Below, piece by piece: positions 57,346 through 64,000 of a stretch of 64,000 nt of DNA. Position numbers and translations under genes: made by a program. Origin of the DNA: Tepidiformaceae bacterium (lineage in GTDB: Bacteria > Chloroflexota > Dehalococcoidia > Tepidiformales > Tepidiformaceae). The DNA lies in contig OY282446.1 in assembly GCA_958295975.1 (NCBI GenBank), positions 1,527,289 to 1,591,288 on the forward strand, given 5' to 3'. The notes beneath the pieces were generated by a model that was given only the letters and a program-made list of their open reading frames with translations, was not told the DNA's origin and made no database searches. Numbering within the stretch: position 1 is the first letter of the stretch; the number at the start of each line of letters is the position of its first letter.

Positions 57346-60300
57346 CTACCCCGGGGCCAGCAGGCGCGCCGCCAGCGCCTCGATGCGCTGGCCCAGCGGC
57401 GACGCCTCCAGCCAGCCGCGCAGCTCGCGGCGCGCCCGCGCCACGCCGACGCCGTCCTCGCGGGACCGGCGCAGGGCGTCCAGCCGCGCCGACGCCTCGC
57501 GCGCGGCCTCCGCGCCCGCGTCGGCCAGCTCACGGTGCAGGCCCTCCCCGCCGTCGTACTCCGGAATCGCCAGCCGCCACAGGTGCTTGTGGACATCGCG
57601 CGCCCCGAACTGCCCCTTCGGCATCAGGGGCGCGACGGCATTCCGAAGGGCGTTGCTGTTGATGACGGCGGCGAGATAGTCGCCCTCTTCTCGCGTATGG
57701 CAGCGCAGCCAGTAGAGCTTGGTGTCGATGATCGGATCGGGATCGTCCAGCACCGCCGCCGTGGGCCTTCCCGATGTGGTGTAGAGCAGGCGCGAGCCGG
57801 TCCCCCCTCCCAGCTGGGCGCTGAATTTGCTCATGTAATCGAGCTGGCCCAGCAGGTCGAGATTGTTGTTGGCGTTCTTGTGATCGTTCCAGAGGCGGTT
57901 GGCGGCGCTCCAGCGGTCCCGCATGCGATGACCCATCAGGGACGCCTCGACGCCGTTGATGGCCGTCTCCGCATCCGAGCGTGGGGAGGCGGGCGGTTCG
58001 CGGTCCGCACGCACAGGGAGCACCGCGCGTCGCGGTTCGAGCAGGACGAAGGGGGCCGTCGTCTCGCCGAGGTGCACATGCCAGACATGCTCCTCCTCAA
58101 TGGGGCCGTGGAGTTCGGGCGGATCGAGATCCTTCCAGGGCGATTTCTCCTGCGGGCTGCGTTCGGGGAGCGCGCGCACGATGCCAGAGACGATGGCGGA
58201 CGGCAGCGGCTCGACGGTGACGAAGAAGAGGGCGCGCGGGACGATGGTGGCACCCTGTCGCGCGCGCTCCGCGTAGGGCGAGGCGAAGCCGTCCGCGCTG
58301 GCCAGCGGGACGGTCTCGTACGTGAACGGCCCGCCAACCGGACCGCGCCAGCGCCGCGCCGCGGCTGGCAGCGGACGCGCACCACCCGCGCCCCGCTTGC
58401 GCGCGAAGGCCACGCAGGAGGGCACGGGGAAGAAATCGTTGGGCTTGATGCGTTCGAGATCCCACGGCTGGCGCTCGGAGAGGTCGACCTCGGTCGGCCC
58501 CCAGCGCCCCCCGCGCCAGAGGCGGTACTGGCCCGCCTGCAGGGCGCTGTGGGGGAGCACCATGCCCATCTCGCCGTCCTCCTTCAGGTAGAGGTCGGCA
58601 CAGCGGGCGAAGAAGAGCCCGGCCACGTCCTGGTGGGTGGCGTACTGGCGGCCCGCCCAGATGCCGTACTCGCCGCTCTGGCTCAGCTTCCGCAGTTCGC
58701 TGCGGAGGGTGGCAGCGGAGCGGCTGTAGGTGAGCCACGGGGGGTTGCCCACGATCGCGTGGGCCTTGCCGTCCTCGCGCGCGAGCCAAGCGGGACGCAC
58801 GAGGTTGCGGGCGTAGTAGGCCCAGATATGGTTGCGCCCCTCCTTGTGAAGGGTCTGCATCTCAGTCGCCGTGGCCTTCAGCATCTCGCGGTCGGGGCCG
58901 TCGCTGATGCGGCTCTCGTCGAGCGCCGCGCTCGGTGGGCGGTCCCTCTCGATGGCCTCGGCGACGCGCAGCATGACGTCGTCGAACCAGTCGCCCTGCT
59001 CGACCAAGGCGCGGGGGAAGCGCAGCTGGCGCGGCCGGTCGGGCGTCTCGGCGGCGGGCTCAACCTCGATCGTCACGGTGTCCCGGCTGAAAAGGCCGGA
59101 CGGGTCGGTGCGCAGCTGGAGGGAATCGCCGAGGTAGACGGGGACGGTGAGGCTGGAGGCGGCATCCCGCCCTGCGTTGGCAATAACCTCGCGCGCGGCC
59201 AGCACCCAGGTGGCCCGCGCCAAGCGCACGGAGACGGGATGGATGTCGATGCCCGTGATGGCCTGCCGCAGCTGGTCCACGGTCTGGCCCGCGTCGAGCC
59301 CGCTTGCCCGCGCGGCGTCGATGAAGGCGCGGACGGCGGCGCGCAGGAAGGTGCCCGATCCGCAGGCGGGATCGAGTACGCGCTGGTTCAGCGGATCGGT
59401 GACGACCTCCTGCACGATGGCCTCGGCCAGCCAGTCGGGCGTGTAATACTCGCCGAGGCGGCGGCGATCGCCAGCGGGGATGACGGACTGGTAGAGGATG
59501 CGGGCGACATCGTACTCAGCGTCCGCCCAACGGAAGCGGGCCACGCGCGCGGCCAGCCCCGCAAGCCAGCTGGCCCCCTCCGCCTCGGCGGGCCAGGCGA
59601 AGAAGTCGGACTCGACCACGCCGCGCACACCGACCTCGCGGAAGAAGGCCACGCCGGTGAGGAGTTCGAGCGGGTCGCGCTCCGCCTGTTCGCGGATGTC
59701 CATGCCGAAGGCGGACTGGACGGCCATGCCGACCACGATGGAGAGATAGGTGTGACGGATGAAGAGACGATCGATTTGCGGCTCCTCCTCAACGGCGGCA
59801 CCGAGGGCGACCGTGAGGAGCCTCCGCCAGAGGTCGCGCTTGACGGCAATGGTGGAGTCTTCGCGGCGGGCATCGTGGAGCGCCGCCAGCCGGGCGATGC
59901 CGCTCTCGAAGCGCGGCCCTTCGCCGAACGAGCGCAGAATGTCCTCCTCGTGTAGGGGACGGCCGGTCTGTTCGATCGCCTGCGACTCGTCGCGCAGCCA
60001 CTCCGCCAGACTGGAGCCGAGGGAAGCGCCCGACAGGGTGAAGGCGTAGGGCGCATACGTTCGCACCTCTTCCACACCGGGCAGGCGCAGATACCAGCGC
60101 TGCCCGTCGGTGAGGATGCCGAGCCGGTCCGGTTCGCCGCGCTCGCGCGCCTCCCGCAGGTAGCCGTCCAGCTGCTCGACCCAGCGGGAGTGCGGCCTTC
60201 CGGCGGGACCGGTCTGCCGCTTCACCTCGATCACCAAGTTTTCGGACTGGATGTCGATGCGGTTCGCTTCCAGCCGCATGTCGCCGCGCGCCACGAGGTC

Positions 60301-60432
60301 CGTTTCCACCAGAAAATCGCAGACGGCAGCGCGAATATCGGCCTCGGACGCGGAACCGTGATGGCGGTCCAGCATGCGCTGGGCAGCCTCTTGCGCGCGG
60401 CCAGCGTCGAAGGTGCGCATGAACCCATTCAT
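57346..60432 (-). CDS. Fused restriction endonuclease/N6-adenine methyltransferase (Type IIG-like)
   Basis: A 1028-residue protein. The N-terminus has a PD-(D/E)xK-type nuclease signature: Asp60 in NRIDIQSENLVIEVKRQTG, with Glu69-Val-Lys71. The methyltransferase core has motif I LDPACGSGTFLRAA (Asp354) and motif IV VGNPPWLTY (Asn563-Trp566), indicating adenine-N6 methylation. The C-terminal part (LWNDHKNANNNLDLLGQLDY; FGARDVHKHLWRLAIP) resembles the target-recognition regions of Eco57I-like enzymes. No separate specificity or helicase genes adjoin it, so BREX and DISARM are unlikely. Start ATG at 60432, nine bases after TAGGCT on this strand; a second ATG at 60420 exists. Confidence 0.85.
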   Translation of the reverse strand: MNGFMRTFDAGRAQEAAQRMLDRHHGSASEADIRAAVCDFLVETDLVARGDMRLEANRIDIQSENLVIEVKRQTGPAGRPHSRWVEQLDGYLREARERGEPDRLGILTDGQRWYLRLPGVEEVRTYAPYAFTLSGASLGSSLAEWLRDESQAIEQTGRPLHEEDILRSFGEGPRFESGIARLAALHDARREDSTIAVKRDLWRRLLTVALGAAVEEEPQIDRLFIRHTYLSIVVGMAVQSAFGMDIREQAERDPLELLTGVAFFREVGVRGVVESDFFAWPAEAEGASWLAGLAARVARFRWADAEYDVARILYQSVIPAGDRRRLGEYYTPDWLAEAIVQEVVTDPLNQRVLDPACGSGTFLRAAVRAFIDAARASGLDAGQTVDQLRQAITGIDIHPVSVRLARATWVLAAREVIANAGRDAASSLTVPVYLGDSLQLRTDPSGLFSRDTVTIEVEPAAETPDRPRQLRFPRALVEQGDWFDDVMLRVAEAIERDRPPSAALDESRISDGPDREMLKATATEMQTLHKEGRNHIWAYYARNLVRPAWLAREDGKAHAIVGNPPWLTYSRSAATLRSELRKLSQSGEYGIWAGRQYATHQDVAGLFFARCADLYLKEDGEMGMVLPHSALQAGQYRLWRGGRWGPTEVDLSERQPWDLERIKPNDFFPVPSCVAFARKRGAGGARPLPAAARRWRGPVGGPFTYETVPLASADGFASPYAERARQGATIVPRALFFVTVEPLPSAIVSGIVRALPERSPQEKSPWKDLDPPELHGPIEEEHVWHVHLGETTAPFVLLEPRRAVLPVRADREPPASPRSDAETAINGVEASLMGHRMRDRWSAANRLWNDHKNANNNLDLLGQLDYMSKFSAQLGGGTGSRLLYTTSGRPTAAVLDDPDPIIDTKLYWLRCHTREEGDYLAAVINSNALRNAVAPLMPKGQFGARDVHKHLWRLAIPEYDGGEGLHRELADAGAEAAREASARLDALRRSREDGVGVARARRELRGWLEASPLGQRIEALAARLLAPG

Positions 60433-60441
60433 ACGACGCGC

Positions 60442-60447
60442 AGCCTA
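60442..60447 (-). promoter_or_regulatory. Candidate -10 box TAGGCT before the restriction-modification gene
   Basis: TAGGCT, nine bases before the ATG at 60432 on the minus strand; near-leaderless, separate from purA upstream. Confidence 0.4.
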
Positions 60448-60468
60448 CACCGCTCCGCCCGCGCCCGC

Positions 60469-61773
60469 CTAGAAGATGGGGTTGACGATGATCGCCTGCT
60501 CGCGCTCCGGGCCCACGGAGATGAGGTCCACGGGCACGCCCAGCAGGCGCTCCACGCGGCGCACGTACAGCTGCGCCTGGGGCGGCAGGTCGTCGAAGGC
60601 GCGCACGCCGGAGACCGGCGCGTCCCAGCCCGGCAGCTCCTCGTAGACGGGCTTGGCGCGGCGCAGGGCGGAAGCGCTGGCCGGCAGCGTGCTCACGATC
60701 TGGCCGTCGATCTCGTAGGCCGTGCACAGCTTCAGGGAGGGCAGCCCCTCCAGCACGTCGAGCCGCGTGAGGGCCAGCGCGGAGAGGCCGTTGAAGCGCA
60801 CCGAATAGCGCGCCGCCACCGTGTCCAGCCAGCCGATGCGGCGCGGGCGGCCCGTGGTGGTGCCGTATTCGCCGCGCCCGAACTCCTTGCCGTGGTCGCG
60901 CAGGCGGTCGCCGACGTCGCCCGTGAGCTCGGTGGGGAAGGGGCCGTTGCCCACGCGCGTGCAGTAGCTCTTGAACACGCCCACGGCGCGCTGCACGTCC
61001 GTGGGGCCGATGCCCACGCCCAGCGTGGCCCCGCCCGCGGTGCTGCTGGGCACGCTCGAGGTCACGTACTCGTAGGTGCCGTGGTCGAGGTCGAGCAGCG
61101 AGCCCTGCGCCCCCTCCAGCAGCACGTAGTCGCCCGCGCGCAGGGCGTCGATCACGATCGCCTGCGTGTCCGCGACGAAGGGGCGCAGCCGCCGTCCGTG
61201 CGCCAGGTGCTCCTCGAGGCAGGCGTCGAACTCAAGCGGTTCCGCGCCGTAGACGCCCGTGATGAGGCGGTTCTGGTAGTCGAGCACGGCGCGCAGGCGG
61301 GGGGCCAGATCCTCCGGCTCGAGCAGGTCGGCGATGCGGATGCCGCGGCGCGCCACCTTGTCCGTGAAGCAGGGGCCGATGCCCTTGCCCGTGGTGCCGA
61401 TGGCGCCCGCGCCGCGCAGCTCCTCGTCCAGCCGGTCGATCAGGCGGTGCCAGGGCATGACCACCTGCGCGCGCTCGCTCACCTTCAGGCGGTGGGCGTC
61501 CACGCCGCGCGATTCGAGCTGCGCGATCTCGTCCAGCAGCACCGCCGGGTCGACGGCCACGCCGTTGCCGATGAGGCAGGTCTTGTCGGGATAGAAGATG
61601 CCCGCGGGCACGAGGTGGAGCTTGAACTCGCCGCGCTCGTTCACGATCGTGTGGCCGGCGTTGTTGCCGGCGGAATAGCGCGCGACGACGCGCGCCTTGC
61701 GGGCCAGCAGGTCGACGATGCGGCCCTTGCCCTCGTCGCCCCACTGGCCGCCAACGACCACGACAGCGGGCAT
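60469..61773 (-). CDS. purA: Adenylosuccinate synthetase
   Basis: GTP-dependent synthesis of adenylosuccinate from IMP and aspartate (EC 6.3.4.4). The 434-residue protein shows VVGGQWGDEGKGRIVDLLA (phosphate loop and catalytic Asp), GNNAGHTIV (catalytic His), GAIGTTGKGIGPCF, ALRAGDYVLLEGAQGSLLD and the aspartate-binding region GEYGTTTGRPRRIGWLD. A GGAGAGG site precedes the ATG. A TAGGCT box lies at 61813-61818 on the minus strand. Purine genes are otherwise absent from the window. Confidence 0.97.
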   Translation of the reverse strand: MPAVVVVGGQWGDEGKGRIVDLLARKARVVARYSAGNNAGHTIVNERGEFKLHLVPAGIFYPDKTCLIGNGVAVDPAVLLDEIAQLESRGVDAHRLKVSERAQVVMPWHRLIDRLDEELRGAGAIGTTGKGIGPCFTDKVARRGIRIADLLEPEDLAPRLRAVLDYQNRLITGVYGAEPLEFDACLEEHLAHGRRLRPFVADTQAIVIDALRAGDYVLLEGAQGSLLDLDHGTYEYVTSSVPSSTAGGATLGVGIGPTDVQRAVGVFKSYCTRVGNGPFPTELTGDVGDRLRDHGKEFGRGEYGTTTGRPRRIGWLDTVAARYSVRFNGLSALALTRLDVLEGLPSLKLCTAYEIDGQIVSTLPASASALRRAKPVYEELPGWDAPVSGVRAFDDLPPQAQLYVRRVERLLGVPVDLISVGPEREQAIIVNPIF

Positions 61774-61812
61774 GGCGGCCTCTCCGGGCTCCCGCGTGGA
61801 GCCCTGCGCTCC

Positions 61813-61818
61813 AGCCTA
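61813..61818 (-). promoter_or_regulatory. Candidate -10 box TAGGCT for purA
   Basis: TAGGCT 39 bases before the purA ATG, with a normal leader and ribosome-binding site. Confidence 0.4.
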
Positions 61819-61831
61819 CAGGGGCGGGGCC

Positions 61832-62395
61832 TTACGGGGCCGGGGCCGTCGCCTCCGGCGCGGGGCCGTCGCCTTCGCCCTCCGCCACGCCCGCGTCGCC
61901 GCGCGCGGCGAGGAACGCCGCCCAGCGCCGGTCGCGCGCGCGCGAGCCGCGACGGTAGCCGATCTGCGCGCCGATCAGCGGCCCGAACAGCTGCGCCAGC
62001 AGGTAGCCCCCGCCGATGAGCACGAGGAAGGCCAACGGATACCCCAGCGGTCCCGGCGCCCACACCACCAGCCCCACGAAGGCCGCCGCCGCCAGCAGCA
62101 GCCCCAGCATCGCCCCCCCGTAGACCCACGCCGCCTCCGTGCGCTTCTTCGCGCGGTAGATGCGGAGCACCTCCGCGGGCACGGCCCCCACCGTGGCCCG
62201 CGCCGCCGTCTCCGTGGCGCACCAGGGGCAGCGTTCGGCGCCCTCCGCCAGCCGCGCGAAGCAGAAGCCGCAGAACACGCCGGAGTTCGGCGCGCGCCGG
62301 TCGATCAGCTCGTCCATGCGTTCCTGCAGGCGGGGCGCGTAGGGGTAGGGCGAGACGTACCCGGCGTGGGCCGCGGCGCCGTCGGCGGTCGTCAT
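61832..62395 (-). CDS. Zinc-ribbon membrane protein with two transmembrane helices
   Basis: A 187-residue protein with an N-terminal zinc ribbon (FCGFCFARLAEGAERCPWC), a linker and two hydrophobic helices (GAMLGLLLAAAAFVGLVVW; PLAFLVLIGGGYLLAQLFG), ending in an acidic, Ala/Pro-rich tail. It has the layout of many uncharacterised small zinc-ribbon membrane proteins. Function is unknown. It is between purA and the truncated regulator-like gene. Confidence 0.6.
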   Translation of the reverse strand: MTTADGAAAHAGYVSPYPYAPRLQERMDELIDRRAPNSGVFCGFCFARLAEGAERCPWCATETAARATVGAVPAEVLRIYRAKKRTEAAWVYGGAMLGLLLAAAAFVGLVVWAPGPLGYPLAFLVLIGGGYLLAQLFGPLIGAQIGYRRGSRARDRRWAAFLAARGDAGVAEGEGDGPAPEATAPAP

Positions 62396-62404
62396 GGGGA
62401 ATTG

Positions 62405-64000
62405 TTATCCGGACCGGTACTCGATGAGTGCGGACTGGCCCACGATCGCCACGATGCGGACCAGCATTTCATGTCCGTCCGAGTCGGTGAGGCGCATATC
62501 CTGGCCCGGCGCGAAGTCCACGGGCTGTCGTCGTCCTTCGTTGATGGCGATGTTGGAGGCGTACAGGTACGTCCGGTCCAGCGTATCGCGGATGGGGTTC
62601 AGCCGTCCCGACAGCCCCGGGACGTGGCCGGTTTCTTCCGGAAAGATGACGGAGCCGCCCGCGAGGAGCGACGCCAGTTGCAGGGCAAGCGCTCCCTCCG
62701 TGGGCCGCCAGTCGCGCTCCAGATGGGCCGCATACCCCGCGGCGGCCGCGAAGACCGTCATCGGAAGATGCGCGGAATGCAGGTCCAGGCGCGCCTCTCC
62801 ATGCTCGTCCGTTGTCGCGCGTTTCCATGTGCCATTCGGGAAGAGCGCCAGGATGTCCACGTCGGCCAGCGGGCTGCCGTCATGGCGTACCGTAATCGCG
62901 GCGGAGGCTGGCGCCGGTTGCCACGCCGCCGCCGGAATCGTGAGACAGAGTTCGGAGTCGTCGATCAGCCGGAAGTTCGGCAGTTCCCCCGACAACTCCC
63001 GTGTCTCGCGATTGATGATGGGAATTCCGTCTCCGCGTCGCTCGATGAAGTACCGTCGCCCGCCGCTTCCCTCAATTCCCCGAACGGGCATCCTGCCGAG
63101 CATCGAGGCGAGTACTTCGTTGCGCGTCGACTGGCGCTCGCCCATGCTCTCAATGGAGAGGGTGTTGGGGAGGGAGCCCGGCGAACACAGCTCGACCCGA
63201 TCCTCGAACATCGAGAGCCTGATTCTGCTTCCCCTGATCGAATAGTCGCGGTGGACCACGGCGTTGACCAGCGCCTCAAAGAGCGCCCGAACGCTGTATT
63301 GCGGCATCTCCGCGCGTGCCGGATCCTTGAGCGCTGCCACCCGCATGTTGCGCCGCGCAAACGCGAGCGCCTGCGCGATCTGCCGGTCGAGCGGGCCGCT
63401 GACGACCTGCGCGTCGATCTGTCCGGATGCCTTGTCCGTCCCCCGGTAGCGGGTCGCCGCGATGCAGGCTCCCGCGAGCCACTGGTCTGGGGTATCGCTG
63501 CAGAGGAGGACGCCCGCCACCGTCGCCCGCGTCGTTCCGTGCTCGTCGCTGGCCAACAGGCCCATCTTCTCCAGCGCCAATTCGGGAGCGGCGGCGCCCT
63601 CGGCGCTGAGCAGGGGCTCCCACAGCGACCGGGCCAGCGTCCCGAAGCCCGTCTGGGGCACGGTCTGTTCGTCGAACCAGCGGAACCGGGCCTGTCCGCG
63701 CCGCTGTGCGAGGCGCAACGCGGCATCGCCTTCCATCTTCCGTATCGAGCTGCCAACGCGCTGGAAAGCACCGTCGCGGCTCTCGTGCAGCGCATAGCCG
63801 GTTTCCACTTCGAGCAGGATGAACGCGCTCCCTTCGTCCGTTTCCCTGCGGAAGGCGTTGGCCGTCACCGGCGGGGTGATGGAATCCCGCGCCACCTCGA
63901 TCAGCAGGCGCTCCAGTCCGTCCATCTGCGCGCGGGACATGCCCTGCACGGCCCCCGCGTCCGTGACCCCGCACAGCAGCACGCCGCCGCTGGCGTTGGC
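62405..64000 (-). CDS. AlbA/HATPase-type protein with C-terminal Ig-like domain (5' end outside the window)
   Basis: 532 codons are visible and the frame is open at the right edge, so the start lies outside the window. The visible N-terminal part (NASGGVLLCGVTDAGAVQG) is the end of a Schlafen/AlbA_2 domain. A GHKL-like HATPase_c_4 region follows (LVNAVVHRDYSIRGSRIRLS, FEDRVELCSPGSLPNTLS). After that comes a carboxypeptidase-regulatory-like beta domain (VRHDGSPLADVDILALFP) and a small C-terminal beta domain (YLYASNIAINEGRRQPVDFA). The first two domains suggest a DNA- or nucleotide-binding regulatory or defence protein; the added beta domains are unusual for this group. Confidence 0.75.
   Translation of the reverse strand, partial: ANASGGVLLCGVTDAGAVQGMSRAQMDGLERLLIEVARDSITPPVTANAFRRETDEGSAFILLEVETGYALHESRDGAFQRVGSSIRKMEGDAALRLAQRRGQARFRWFDEQTVPQTGFGTLARSLWEPLLSAEGAAAPELALEKMGLLASDEHGTTRATVAGVLLCSDTPDQWLAGACIAATRYRGTDKASGQIDAQVVSGPLDRQIAQALAFARRNMRVAALKDPARAEMPQYSVRALFEALVNAVVHRDYSIRGSRIRLSMFEDRVELCSPGSLPNTLSIESMGERQSTRNEVLASMLGRMPVRGIEGSGGRRYFIERRGDGIPIINRETRELSGELPNFRLIDDSELCLTIPAAAWQPAPASAAITVRHDGSPLADVDILALFPNGTWKRATTDEHGEARLDLHSAHLPMTVFAAAAGYAAHLERDWRPTEGALALQLASLLAGGSVIFPEETGHVPGLSGRLNPIRDTLDRTYLYASNIAINEGRRQPVDFAPGQDMRLTDSDGHEMLVRIVAIVGQSALIEYRSG

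Noticed and set aside
57346-60432. BREX PglX or DISARM methyltransferase
   Set aside because: No brx or drm partner genes flank it, and the N-terminal nuclease signature points to a Type IIG-like enzyme.
1-64000. tRNA, rRNA or riboswitch genes
   Set aside because: Intergenic gaps are all short and none shows a cloverleaf or conserved RNA motif by eye; a covariance-model scan was not possible.

Overview
The window is a gene-dense, very GC-rich bacterial chromosome segment with 52 protein-coding genes (one interrupted by a stop codon, one running off the right edge). No gap between genes exceeds about 130 bases, and I see no rRNA, tRNA, CRISPR array, transposase or replication origin. The best guess for the host is a Chloroflexota bacterium, probably of the Dehalococcoidia/SAR202 type. 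This is inference from three things: Thr-Pro-rich linkers (TPTPTATPT) in exported proteins; the gene set of paired CaiB-type CoA-transferases, a luciferase-like flavin oxidoreductase, a thiolase-DUF35 pair, a RraA-like protein and a 2-hydroxyacyl-CoA-lyase-like enzyme; and lipoproteins and secreted proteins without any visible outer-membrane genes. GTG starts and 4-base start/stop overlaps are common. Many genes have a TANNNT -10-like box only 6 to 9 bases before the start codon, which suggests leaderless mRNAs.

Layout. 1-5130 (+): methyltransferases, a two-gene ABC exporter, an SRPBCC protein, a small zinc ribbon and plsX. 5213-8634 (+): an exported leucine-rich-repeat protein coupled to an exported metzincin-like protease; a strongly AT-richer block spans their junction. 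8739-15738 (+): a core operon-like run topA-xerC-aroQ-pepP-efp-xseA-xseB, mostly with overlapping ends. 15747-18890 (+): formyltransferase-like, zinc-ribbon, VOC, DUF6159-like membrane and RraA-like proteins. 18928-24498: a hydroxyacid dehydrogenase (-) divergent from an alpha/beta hydrolase-like protein, a flavin-dependent oxidoreductase, a halogenase-like FAD enzyme and a MOSC protein. 24534-27186 (+): a palindromic operator candidate, nadA and a sugar-type symporter. 27183-31535 (-): two coupled CoA-transferases and two tandem voltage-gated cation channels. 31624-35046 (+): a single-chain biotin-dependent acyl-CoA carboxylase. 35053-38221 (-): a three-gene Anbu-type proteasome-like operon, divergent from a phosphoribosyltransferase/GTP cyclohydrolase I-like fusion.

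39285-42898 (-): tandem arylsulfotransferase-family lipoproteins. 42965-44576 (-): a DUF35 protein and a cysteine-less thiolase. 44634-45703 (+): a phosphoesterase and a second MOSC protein. 45628-47423 (-): a DUF6282-like hydrolase and an SDR. 47518-48057 (+): a lipoprotein. 48065-55596 (-): an M3 oligopeptidase downstream of two large secreted zincin-like repeat proteins, one split by an amber codon. 55623-57275 (-): a thiamine-diphosphate enzyme. 57346-60432 (-): a fused restriction-modification enzyme. 60469-61773 (-): purA. 61832-64000 (-): a zinc-ribbon membrane protein and a truncated AlbA/HATPase-type protein.

The most unusual items are the phosphoribosyltransferase/cyclohydrolase fusion with both catalytic histidines apparently replaced, the shared GWN...W.GRDG module spread over four neighbouring exported proteins, the progressive loss of zinc-site residues in the duplicated zincins, the channel pair with a TLEDWTD filter, and the leaderless promoter pattern.
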